This document shows positions 1 to 6,382 of a stretch of 6,560 nt of DNA, piece by piece (within the stretch, counting starts at the first letter, position 1; every line of letters starts with the position of its first letter). The translations under genes were made by a program, and so were the position numbers. This DNA comes from MWDF01 sp964577435 (GTDB lineage Bacteria; Bacillota; DTU025; MWDF01). The stretch spans positions 1 to 6,560 of the forward strand of contig CAZNZD010000081.1 of assembly GCA_964577435.1 (NCBI GenBank), in the 5' to 3' direction. Under the pieces are notes generated by a model, which saw nothing but the letters and a program-made list of their open reading frames with translations, did no database searches and was not told the DNA's origin.

Positions 1-439
1 CGGAGGCGGTGATGCCCTTCAAACCGGGGTCGGATTCGATTATTACCAGCTCCACGAAGTTTGGAATCTCTATGCCTACTACCTTGCCCTGGTACATCTG
101 GACTCCGATCTCCATGTTCTCCTTGAGGTACTTCAGGGAATCTCCAAGGACTTCCTTGGTGAGGCCGATCTGCTCGAAGTTGTCCTGGTCCATGAACATG
201 TACTGCCCGTCGCTTTCGTACAGGTACTGCATCTTCCTGAAGTCGATCTGCGCACGCGAGAGCTTCTCGCCTGCGTTGAATGCGTTCTCAATGGTCGCGC
301 CGGTGATGATGTTGCGAAGCTTCACCCTGACAAACGCCGCTCCCTTGCCGGGTTTGACGTGCTGGAAGTCGATTACCGTCCAGATGCTGCCGTCCCATTC
401 GACTGTAAGTCCCGTCCTGAGGTCGTTAGTGGATACCAT
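1..439 (-). CDS. efp: Elongation factor P, 5' part (3' end beyond window)
   Basis: EF-P binds between the ribosomal P and E sites in the cytoplasm and relieves stalling on consecutive prolines. I translated the minus strand and obtained 146 codons before the left edge. The protein begins MVSTNDLRTGLTVEWDG, and the KOW-like N-terminal domain carries the loop VKPGKGAAFVR at residues 28 to 38. Lys32 sits at the loop tip, the residue modified in many EF-Ps. Domain II follows (KMQYLYES, YMFMD, FEQIGL, YLKENM), and the sequence stops at about GLKGITAS, near the start of domain III. The ATG at 439 is preferred to the ATG at 445: GGGAGG lies 8 bases before the first but only 2 before the second, and family members usually begin close to M-I-S-S-N-D. 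The gene starts 17 bases after the peptidase stop, so the two are probably co-transcribed. The Lys loop excludes the Arg (EarP) type. Which lysine modification is used, if any, cannot be told from here. Confidence 0.96.
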   Translation of the reverse strand, partial: MVSTNDLRTGLTVEWDGSIWTVIDFQHVKPGKGAAFVRVKLRNIITGATIENAFNAGEKLSRAQIDFRKMQYLYESDGQYMFMDQDNFEQIGLTKEVLGDSLKYLKENMEIGVQMYQGKVVGIEIPNFVELVIIESDPGLKGITAS

Positions 440-447
440 TGCCATAC

Positions 448-453
448 CCTCCC
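448..453 (-). promoter_or_regulatory. Ribosome binding site of efp, decides the start
   Basis: GGGAGG is read on the minus strand just after the TAG of the peptidase gene. Its 8-base spacing to the ATG at 439, against 2 bases to the in-frame ATG at 445, supports the downstream start. Confidence 0.7.
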
Positions 454-456
454 GAT

Positions 457-1518
457 CTATAGCTCGATTAAGTTCTTCGGGGCCCTGTAAAGGACTTCCG
501 CTTCGCCTTTTGTGATTGCCACGAGGTCTTCGATCCTGACTCCGCCCCAGCCCGGCAGGTATATGCCCGGCTCCACCGAAAGCACCATGCCCGGTACGAT
601 CTCGTTTACGTCGGTAACCGAGAAACGGGGCTCTTCGTGGACCTCAAGACCTACGCCATGGCCAAGCCCGTGTCCGAAGTACTGCCCATATCCTTTAGAT
701 TCTATCACCTGGCGCGATACGCTGTCCACTTCCCTGCCCTTTAAGCCTGCCCTTGCCGCGTTCACTCCGGCAACCTGCGCCTCGAGCACTATGGAGTAGA
801 TCTCCTTCTGCTTCGCGTCGGCCTTGCCCAGACATACCGTCCTCGTCATGTCCGAGGTGTAGCCATCCAGGAATCCTCCGAAGTCCATGGTCACAAGCTC
901 GCCCTTCTCCATCACCTTGGAGGATGCCCTTCCGTGCGGGAGCGCCCCTCTGTGCCCGGATGCGATTATAGTCCCGAAGGATGAGCTCATGCCGTGCCTT
1001 ATCATCCAGATGTCCATCTCGGTGGCAAGCTCCTCCTCGCGCATCCCCGGCTTGATGAAGCCGAGCACGAAGTCGAACAGCCTGTCGGTCATCGCGCATG
1101 CCTTCCTGAGCTTGTCCAGCTCGGAAGCGTCCTTTATGGCACGCATCTGCTCCACGGCGCCCTTCACCGCGACGAGCTCGATGCCCTCCGCCGCAGACTG
1201 GAAGTAGTGGAATTCCTCGACGCTCATGTCGGCCGCCTCGAAGCCGAGCCTCTTAGCCCCCAGCTTCCGGGCCTCCTCCATCGCCTGCTTGAAGTATCCG
1301 CCCGCGCCGTGTGTTATGACCGTGAAGCCCTTAGCCTGAGCTGTTGCCTGCTCCGTGTACCTGAAGTCCGTAATAAGCGCCATGCCGGCCTTCGTGATGA
1401 CGAGCGCGCCTGCAGAACCTGTGAAGCCGCTAAGGTAGAGCCTGTTCTGCGCCTTCGTAACCAGCATCCCGTCTACGCCAAGCCCGTCCAGCCTTCTTTG
1501 CAGTTCGAGCGACCTCAT
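457..1518 (-). CDS. pepP: Xaa-Pro aminopeptidase / M24B metallopeptidase
   Basis: This is a cytoplasmic dinuclear-metal exopeptidase that removes an N-terminal residue preceding proline, or cleaves Xaa-Pro dipeptides. Residues 1 to about 125 form the creatinase-type N-terminal domain (YLSGFTGSAG at 28 to 37, then ITDFRYTEQA at 49 to 58). Residues from about 130 to the end form the pita-bread catalytic domain. All five metal ligands can be placed by analogy with E. coli PepP: Asp212 and Asp223 (DFGGFLDGYTSD), His287 (GHGLGHGVG), Glu316 (SVEPGIY) and Glu330 (VRIEDL). His283 and His294 match the conserved accessory histidines. The length of 353 residues is that of the short Bacillota-type enzymes, and nothing is truncated. 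GGAGG lies 9 bases before the ATG. The gene follows a strong terminator hairpin and precedes efp by 17 bases. The pairing with efp is common in Bacillota. Aminopeptidase P and prolidase cannot be separated with certainty by sequence alone. Confidence 0.95.
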   Translation of the reverse strand: MRSLELQRRLDGLGVDGMLVTKAQNRLYLSGFTGSAGALVITKAGMALITDFRYTEQATAQAKGFTVITHGAGGYFKQAMEEARKLGAKRLGFEAADMSVEEFHYFQSAAEGIELVAVKGAVEQMRAIKDASELDKLRKACAMTDRLFDFVLGFIKPGMREEELATEMDIWMIRHGMSSSFGTIIASGHRGALPHGRASSKVMEKGELVTMDFGGFLDGYTSDMTRTVCLGKADAKQKEIYSIVLEAQVAGVNAARAGLKGREVDSVSRQVIESKGYGQYFGHGLGHGVGLEVHEEPRFSVTDVNEIVPGMVLSVEPGIYLPGWGGVRIEDLVAITKGEAEVLYRAPKNLIEL

Positions 1519-1527
1519 GTCCTATGA

Positions 1528-1532
1528 CCTCC
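1528..1532 (-). promoter_or_regulatory. Ribosome binding site of the peptidase gene, abutting a U-tract
   Basis: GGAGG is read on the minus strand, 9 bases before the ATG at 1518. It begins immediately after the five-T tail of the upstream hairpin, leaving no space for a separate promoter between the two. Confidence 0.75.
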
Positions 1533-1567
1533 AAAAAGTAGGTGGCCCCCGTCGATGAGGGCCACCT
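1533..1567 (-). terminator. Rho-independent terminator after the secretin gene
   Basis: On the minus strand, AGGTGGCCC (1567 to 1559) pairs perfectly with GGGCCACCT (1548 to 1540) across a 10-base loop. The 9-bp GC-rich stem is followed by AC and then TTTTT (1537 to 1533). It begins 16 bases after the secretin TAA, a normal position for the end of an operon. The tail is only five T and is set off by two bases, so some read-through into the peptidase gene is plausible. The same stem on the plus strand is followed only by TTTA, so it is unlikely to act in that direction, and no plus-strand gene needs it. Confidence 0.8.
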
Positions 1568-1583
1568 TTACTGGCCTTTGCTC

Positions 1584-4500
1584 TTAGAGTACAGGTCCTT
1601 TGATCTCGACCACCCCGTTTTCGAGGCTGGTCTTCTGCCCCGGCTTGATCGTCCAGGCGGTGATCACGATGATTATCTCCTGATCCTTCACGTCGGTGCC
1701 CCTCTTCGTGAACAGCTCCTTTATCAGAGGGATGTCGCCGAGTATCGGCACCTTGGTGATGGTCTCTATCTCCTCCTGGCTGAAGAGGCCGCCGATTATT
1801 GCAGACTCGCCGTTCTTGACGTTGACGATCGTCTCAAGCTCCCTTGTCCTTATCTGCGGGTAGTTCTGCGGCGTCCATCCTACGATGGAGCTGATCACCG
1901 GCTTCACCTCGGCCGTGATGCTTCCGTCATAGCTCACCTTCGGAGTGATCGACAGCTCGATGCCTGCGTTGATGTACTCCACCGAGTTGACGACCTGACC
2001 CTCCTCGACCCTCTGCACTATCACGGGTATGCGGTCGCCGATGAGCATCCTGCCCATCTTTCCGTCCACCGTGAAGGTGTGCTGTTTTGAGATGAGCTTC
2101 GCCTTGCCCTCGTCGGCAAGGGCGGATATCTTGTTGTCGAAGTCGAGGGCTACTGTCGCCAGCTGCGAAAGGGTATTGTATCCGAACACCAGCTTGTTTA
2201 CCGTCCAGTCGATGCCGAGCCTCTTTGTGGCATCGTCCGAGAGCTCATACAGGCTTGCCTCGAAGAACACCTGCGAGAGCTCCTGGTCGAGGTGCTCGAT
2301 CACGTCAAGTATGCCGGCGTGGTCGCTCTCCTTGGCCGTCACTATAACTGAGGAGGTCCTCGAGTCTATCGCGATCTTGCCCGTCGTCATCTCCGTAAGG
2401 GCAGCCTTGATGTCGGCCGGTGCCGCGTAGTTGAGCTTGTATACCCTGGTGACGTCCGCTTCCACTACGTCTCCGGCATCCTTGACGCTCTTTACGTCAA
2501 GCGTGGTTATCACTTCGGCGGCGAGCCTCTGGGTCTCGGCGTCGGCCTTGATTATCAAGGTGCCGCTGCGGTCGTCTGGAACCATGGAGCTTGCCGGTAT
2601 CAGTATGGTAAGCGCGCTCGATATCTCGGTCGGAGAGGCGTTCAGCACCTTATAGGTCCTGTACTCGGCTATGGTCGCAGCCACCTCTTCCTTCTTGATC
2701 TCGACGTCAAGCTTCTCTATGACCTGCTCGATTATGGCGAGCTCAGCTTCGGTCCCGTAGACTATGAGGCTGTTGGTCCTCTCGGCCACCTGCACCTTCG
2801 CTGATGAGGCCACAAGCTTGATCGGCGCTTCCATCTCCGTTGCGCTAGCGAACTTCATCTGGAAGAACCCGAGCTTCACTGGCTCTGTCTTCAGCACCTC
2901 AGCCTTGTTCACCGGCACGTCAAGGGCCGCGACTACGCTCATTGCCTGCATCTTGAGCTCAGGCGTCACTATGAGCATGAGCTTGTTGGTGCGCTCGTTT
3001 ATTGCTATCTTCGAGTCGGGAAGGAGCACTGACAGCGACGCCTTCACGTCCGCTGCTGAGGCGTTCATAAGCTGAACGACTTCAAGGGTCTCCACCACCG
3101 CCGCCATCTCAACCGGTTCTTCCGAAGCCTCAGGCTTGATATCGAGTTTCGCAATCAGGCTTTCTATCAGCTTGAGCTCTGAAGTCGAACCCCAGGCGGT
3201 TATGCTTCCGGTTATGTCGGAGGCCTGTACCTTGGCAGTGCCCGCTACCACCTTCACCGATGCTTCTATGTCGCTTGGCTTCACATTGAATATGCGGAAG
3301 AAGCCCATCTGGGTGGGTTCAGCGATCTGGGCGGGCTGGTCCTCCAGCCTTACGTCCAGCTCTGATATTATCTGCCTGACCTGCGCAATATCGTCAGCGC
3401 CTACCTTCATGATGAGCTTGTTGGTCCTCGTGTCTACGTTGATCTTCTGAGGAGGTATAACGGCTTCGAGTGCTTTGCCCACTTCAGCGGCAGGCGCATA
3501 CTTCAGCTGCACTATGCTAAGCGTGTCAGCTGCAACCGGTGCCGCTGCCGTCGCGGCCTCGACCTTCACATCCACCTCGTTAATTATCGCCATCGCCTGG
3601 GCCTTCTCGTCCGGCGTGACCTTGAGTATCAGCTTGTTGGTCCTGTCGTCCACCGTTATGCGCTCTGCGGGGAACACCGCGGTAAGGGCCTGCTTCACAG
3701 AAGAGGCCGAAGCGTATCTTATCTGCACGACCTCAAGGCCGGGCACCGGTGCCGCCTGGACCACCGCCACCTCGGCGGACTTGACCTCTATGTCTAGGTT
3801 GTCGATGATCCCCTGCGCCATGGCCTTGCCCTGCGGGGTGACCATCAGTATGACTTTGTTGGTGCGCTCGTCGATGTTGACGTTGTTTGAGCCAAGGACG
3901 CCGTCCAGGACCTTCTTCACGTCTGCGGCGGCAGCGTACTTGAGCTGTATCATCTCGAGGTTCGGCTTGACCGGCTCGACTGCCGCTTCCACAGGTATCT
4001 CAACATCCATGGCGGAGATTATGCTCATGGCCAGCGCCTTCTTCGAGGGGACCAGCATCAGCAGGAGCTTGTTGCTGCGGTCGTCGGCCATCACCTTGCC
4101 TGCGCCGAGAGCCGCCTCAAGTGCCGGCTTCACTTCGGAGGCCTTCGCGAACTTCAGGTCGGCCACTTCCAGCACCTCGGCTTCTACTGCCGCCGGCGGC
4201 GCTGTGTCGAGCCTTACATCAAGCTCGCTTATAATCGACTGGGCGAGCACAAGCTCGGACGGGTCGACCTTGAGTATCAGCTTGTTGGTCCTTCCGTCTA
4301 TGGTTGCCTTGTCGGGGCCGATGACGGAGGCCAGCGCCTTCTGGACGTCTGCTGCCTGGGCGTACTTCAGCTCGATTATCTCAAGCCTGGTCTCCTCCCT
4401 TGTCACGATTGTCGTGGCAAGGACCATGGCTTCGGAATCAAGCTTGCTGACGGCCTCTGCGATTGCGGCATGCTGCGCTTCTGTAGCGTAGGCCACCAAG

Positions 4501-5801
4501 CTGTTGTTGGACTCTATCACCTGAAGCTTAGCATCTGTCGCAACTAGCTTGACAACAGACTCGATATCTGTAGCCTTTGCGAACTTCGGGCTGTAGTATC
4601 CGAGCCTCATGGCAGGGGCTACGACGACCTGCACCGGAGCTTCGGCTACCTTTACATCCAGCTCCTTTATAAGGGCCATGGCTTCCATGCTCTTCGCGGG
4701 GTCGAGAAGCATCATGACCTTGTTGGTCCGTGCATCGATGGCGATCTTGTTTTCCGGGATGACTACTGACAGTGCCTTCTTCACGTCTTCGGCCTTGGCG
4801 TAGAGGAGGTTAACGATCTCGAGCTTCTCCTGGGTGACTGCCACCGCGGCTACCCTGGGAGTGGCGGCATCTATGTTCTTCACCAGCTCTGCGATCCTTA
4901 TGTGCTCCTCGGGCGTGGCTTTGATTATTAGCGAGTTGCTGCTGGCGTCTGCCTGTATCCTGTCCGCAGCTATGATGAGTGCGGCAGCGGGCTTTACATC
5001 TGCAGCCTTTGCATTGGTCAGCTGCAGCACCCTTATCTCGACGGGCTGAATCGCTATCGCTTCTGCCTTCTTCACGATGTCCAGCTTCTCGATTATGCCC
5101 CTTGCCGCCTTTACGTCGGATACCTTACCTCCCGCAAGTATTGAGTTGAGCCTTGCATCCACAGCAAGCGTCGCGTTTAATAGTCCCTTCACCGCGTCAT
5201 AAACGCTCTGGGCCTCTGCGTTTGCCAGCTGGATGATGTCGATGGCCTCTTGCTCTGGAAGCACCACTTTGGAGGCGGGTACAGGCGTATCAACCTTGGC
5301 AAGGAATGCCTTAGCCAGGGCGATGTCTGACTGCGTACCCCTAAGAAGCAGCGTACCGGCCTTGTCGTCAGGCTGCGCCGCTATGCCGGGGACGGCGAAG
5401 GTGAGCTTGGATGCGGCGTCAGAAGGAGCTATGTTAATGAGCTCGAGCTTCTCCACCACAGCCTTGTCCATGAGAGTGCTTACGCTTCCCTTGGGCCCAA
5501 CCATTATCGTCCCGTTGAGGTAGATGTACTCAAGGTCTGAGACCGCGCAGATGATGTCGAGCGCCTCCTCTACGGGGACGCTTACCAGCTTCACGGTCAC
5601 TTTCCCTGATACGCTGGGGCTTACCACGATATTCGCCCCGCTTACATTGGCAAGGACGCGGAACACCTCCGCAAGTTCGGCGAACTTCAAGTCAAGGCTG
5701 ACTTTGGCGGGCGAGCTCGCCGCGTATGAGCGCGCACCTAACGCTAGAAACGCCATAACCAAAGTCAGGGCTATTATGGCTGTTATCTTCCTAGGCTTCA
5801 A
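1584..5801 (-). CDS. pilQ: Giant secretin (PilQ/GspD family) with 15 tandem N1-type domains
   Basis: This is the outer-membrane channel of a type IV pilus or related machine. A signal peptide occupies residues 1 to 27 (basic start KPRK, hydrophobic core, probable cut after SYA). An STN/N0 domain follows at about 33 to 103, then 15 Secretin_N-type repeats from 114 to 1174. The secretin channel domain spans about 1175 to 1384, with the family signatures RTRELETIVNVKNGESAIIGG (its core at 1318 to 1337) and VPILGDIPLIKELF (1351 to 1364). A tail of about 20 residues contains no recognisable pilotin-binding domain. I see no AMIN domain, which many PilQ proteins use to bind peptidoglycan. Common secretins have roughly 400 to 800 residues; this one has 1405, the excess being entirely N-domain repeats. 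The start is TTG, overlapping the TGA of the pilP-like gene (TTGA), with GGGGGGTGA upstream; the next ATG (codon 16) would destroy the signal peptide. Membership of the secretin family is certain. Assignment to PilQ rather than another secretin system rests on the neighbours. Confidence 0.95.
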   Translation of the reverse strand: MKPRKITAIIALTLVMAFLALGARSYAASSPAKVSLDLKFAELAEVFRVLANVSGANIVVSPSVSGKVTVKLVSVPVEEALDIICAVSDLEYIYLNGTIMVGPKGSVSTLMDKAVVEKLELINIAPSDAASKLTFAVPGIAAQPDDKAGTLLLRGTQSDIALAKAFLAKVDTPVPASKVVLPEQEAIDIIQLANAEAQSVYDAVKGLLNATLAVDARLNSILAGGKVSDVKAARGIIEKLDIVKKAEAIAIQPVEIRVLQLTNAKAADVKPAAALIIAADRIQADASSNSLIIKATPEEHIRIAELVKNIDAATPRVAAVAVTQEKLEIVNLLYAKAEDVKKALSVVIPENKIAIDARTNKVMMLLDPAKSMEAMALIKELDVKVAEAPVQVVVAPAMRLGYYSPKFAKATDIESVVKLVATDAKLQVIESNNSLVAYATEAQHAAIAEAVSKLDSEAMVLATTIVTREETRLEIIELKYAQAADVQKALASVIGPDKATIDGRTNKLILKVDPSELVLAQSIISELDVRLDTAPPAAVEAEVLEVADLKFAKASEVKPALEAALGAGKVMADDRSNKLLLMLVPSKKALAMSIISAMDVEIPVEAAVEPVKPNLEMIQLKYAAAADVKKVLDGVLGSNNVNIDERTNKVILMVTPQGKAMAQGIIDNLDIEVKSAEVAVVQAAPVPGLEVVQIRYASASSVKQALTAVFPAERITVDDRTNKLILKVTPDEKAQAMAIINEVDVKVEAATAAAPVAADTLSIVQLKYAPAAEVGKALEAVIPPQKINVDTRTNKLIMKVGADDIAQVRQIISELDVRLEDQPAQIAEPTQMGFFRIFNVKPSDIEASVKVVAGTAKVQASDITGSITAWGSTSELKLIESLIAKLDIKPEASEEPVEMAAVVETLEVVQLMNASAADVKASLSVLLPDSKIAINERTNKLMLIVTPELKMQAMSVVAALDVPVNKAEVLKTEPVKLGFFQMKFASATEMEAPIKLVASSAKVQVAERTNSLIVYGTEAELAIIEQVIEKLDVEIKKEEVAATIAEYRTYKVLNASPTEISSALTILIPASSMVPDDRSGTLIIKADAETQRLAAEVITTLDVKSVKDAGDVVEADVTRVYKLNYAAPADIKAALTEMTTGKIAIDSRTSSVIVTAKESDHAGILDVIEHLDQELSQVFFEASLYELSDDATKRLGIDWTVNKLVFGYNTLSQLATVALDFDNKISALADEGKAKLISKQHTFTVDGKMGRMLIGDRIPVIVQRVEEGQVVNSVEYINAGIELSITPKVSYDGSITAEVKPVISSIVGWTPQNYPQIRTRELETIVNVKNGESAIIGGLFSQEEIETITKVPILGDIPLIKELFTKRGTDVKDQEIIIVITAWTIKPGQKTSLENGVVEIKGPVL
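1650..2279 (-). other. Secretin C-terminal channel domain
   Basis: Residues 1175 to 1384 form the beta-barrel part of the secretin. The domain opens with SQVFFEASLYELSDD and GIDW, the usual entry of the family, and contains a gate-region-like stretch with GDRIPVIVQ and EYINAGIELSITPKV. It ends with the signature VPILGDIPLIKELF and EIIIVITAWTIK. At about 210 residues it is of ordinary or slightly compact size, so the great length of the protein does not come from the pore. Confidence 0.93.
2280..5462 (-). repeat. 15 tandem N1-type (Secretin_N) domain repeats within the secretin
   Basis: Each unit is about 60 residues followed by a 10 to 14 residue linker rich in Ala, Val, Pro and Glu. The consensus is LEIVQLKYAxAADVKKAL, then D-x-R-T-N-K-L-I-L-K-V-T-P, then IIxELDV. 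Units begin at residues 114, 184, 254, 325, 397, 471, 541, 613, 687, 759, 829, 903, 973, 1044 and 1115, giving a period of 70 to 74 residues. The RTNK/RSNK core is visible in units 4, 6, 7, 8, 9, 10 and 12 and is degenerate at both ends of the array. Units 5, 11 and 13 form a second subtype, with LGYY or GFF near the start and AKxQV in the middle. Hand comparison gives about 45 percent identity between units 8 and 9 and about 50 percent between units 5 and 13. The repeats are therefore old and diverged, not a recent slippage product. This fold normally builds one periplasmic ring per domain. Confidence 0.9.
5493..5705 (-). other. STN / secretin N0 domain
   Basis: Residues about 33 to 103 of the secretin show the usual N0 pattern: VSLDLKFAELAEVFRVLA, then GANIVVSPSVSGKVTVKL, then VPVEEALDIIC and a closing beta strand LNGTIMVGP. 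In pilus and type II secretion systems this ring faces the inner membrane and contacts the PilP/GspC-type partner, which is encoded immediately upstream here. Confidence 0.85.
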
Positions 5802-6382
5802 TTGGACTCACCCCCCAGGACGAATTCCTTCTGGAATCCCTTATAGGAAAGCGTCAGCTTGTTGTCGTTTATCTTGGCGACCACGATGTCTCCCACCAGC
5901 AAGTCGCCGGGCCTTGCGCTGAATGTCTCCTGGCCTATCTCTATGATGGCGTACGTCTTGTTGCTAGCCCTGATGATTCCCGCATACCTTATCGCAGGCC
6001 ATTCAGGCTCGGGTGGCAGTGGATCTGGCCTAAGGTCGTCGAACGGATCCGTTCTCCCTATGTATGCCGCCTGAAGGGCTGCATCGTACCTGTCCCCGGA
6101 TGTGTCCTCCGCTTCCTTGAGGCTCAGGTTGAGTGCGTCACCAATCCTCTGCTGTCTCTTGAACCTTGCTTCGATAAGCAGCGAGTCGTCTGCAGCTGGC
6201 TTAGAAAGGGGCAATATGTAAGTCATGAACCCCACTGAGAGCGCTGCTAAGATGATTATCAGTATCACAACAACGAAGATGATCTGGTTTCTGAGAGCTT
6301 TCTTCGCCCTCTCGGCCGGTGTGAGGGGCAGCTTCACCGGCTTCTCATCTCTTGCCGGCTTCTCTTTACTGGGCACTGCCAC
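5798..6382 (-). CDS. pilP: PilP/GspC-like inner-membrane protein of the pilus alignment complex
   Basis: Proteins of this type link the inner-membrane PilN/PilO pair to the N0 domain of the secretin. With the GTG at 6382 as start the product has 194 residues. A basic, Pro-rich cytoplasmic segment (1 to 32) is followed by one transmembrane helix (about 33 to 57, IIFVVVILIIILAALSVGF). Next comes a charged, probably helical region (about 65 to 105), then GRTDPF (109 to 114), a typical PilP/GspC lead-in. A Pro-rich spacer (DPLPPEPEWP) precedes a small all-beta homology-region domain (about 129 to 190: YAGIIRASNKTYAIIEIG, then ARPGDLLVGDIVVAKI). The GTG at 6391 would give 197 residues, but it overlaps the Shine-Dalgarno itself, so 6382 (8-base spacer) is preferred. 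Proteobacterial PilP is a lipoprotein; here there is no lipobox but a membrane anchor, as in GspC. The 3' end overlaps the secretin start. Confidence 0.82.
   Translation of the reverse strand: MAVPSKEKPARDEKPVKLPLTPAERAKKALRNQIIFVVVILIIILAALSVGFMTYILPLSKPAADDSLLIEARFKRQQRIGDALNLSLKEAEDTSGDRYDAALQAAYIGRTDPFDDLRPDPLPPEPEWPAIRYAGIIRASNKTYAIIEIGQETFSARPGDLLVGDIVVAKINDNKLTLSYKGFQKEFVLGGESN
5811..5816 (-). promoter_or_regulatory. G6 ribosome binding site of the secretin gene, inside the pilP-like gene
   Basis: On the minus strand GGGGGG is followed by TGAG, a match to GGAGGTGA with one G in place of A. Nine bases separate it from the TTG at 5801. It lies within the last codons of the upstream gene, which implies translational coupling and decides the unusual TTG start. 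Confidence 0.7.

Noticed and set aside
9..515. Plus-strand open frame of 168 codons at the left edge
   Set aside because: It is antisense to efp and to the end of the peptidase gene. The minus-strand translation is clearly EF-P.
695..1099. Minus-strand open frame of 134 codons inside the peptidase gene
   Set aside because: It is an out-of-frame shadow of the peptidase and rich in Arg and Gly. It is not a frameshifted piece, since the main frame is intact.
994..1527. Plus-strand open frame of 177 codons opposite the peptidase gene
   Set aside because: The minus strand carries a full M24 peptidase with all metal ligands, and this frame shows no family motif.
1570..1700. Possible promoter for the peptidase-efp pair in the 3' end of the secretin gene
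   Set aside because: I looked on the minus strand and found only weak boxes such as TACTCT without a good -35 partner, so I do not call it.
1542..2090. Plus-strand open frame of 182 codons opposite the secretin channel domain
   Set aside because: It starts inside the terminator stem, lacks a ribosome binding site and is low in plausibility (many His, Asp, Leu and Arg). It is an antisense shadow.
3475..4491. Long plus-strand open frame of 338 codons
   Set aside because: It is antisense to the secretin repeats. Its sequence is rich in Ser, Thr and Ala and has repeated motifs that mirror the repeats on the other strand. It has no recognisable domain, and the minus-strand frame is unmistakably a secretin.
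2280..5462. The repeat array as a CRISPR or recent DNA microsatellite expansion
   Set aside because: The period is 210 to 222 bases, stays in frame and is diverged to about 45 to 50 percent protein identity. It is a protein-domain array.
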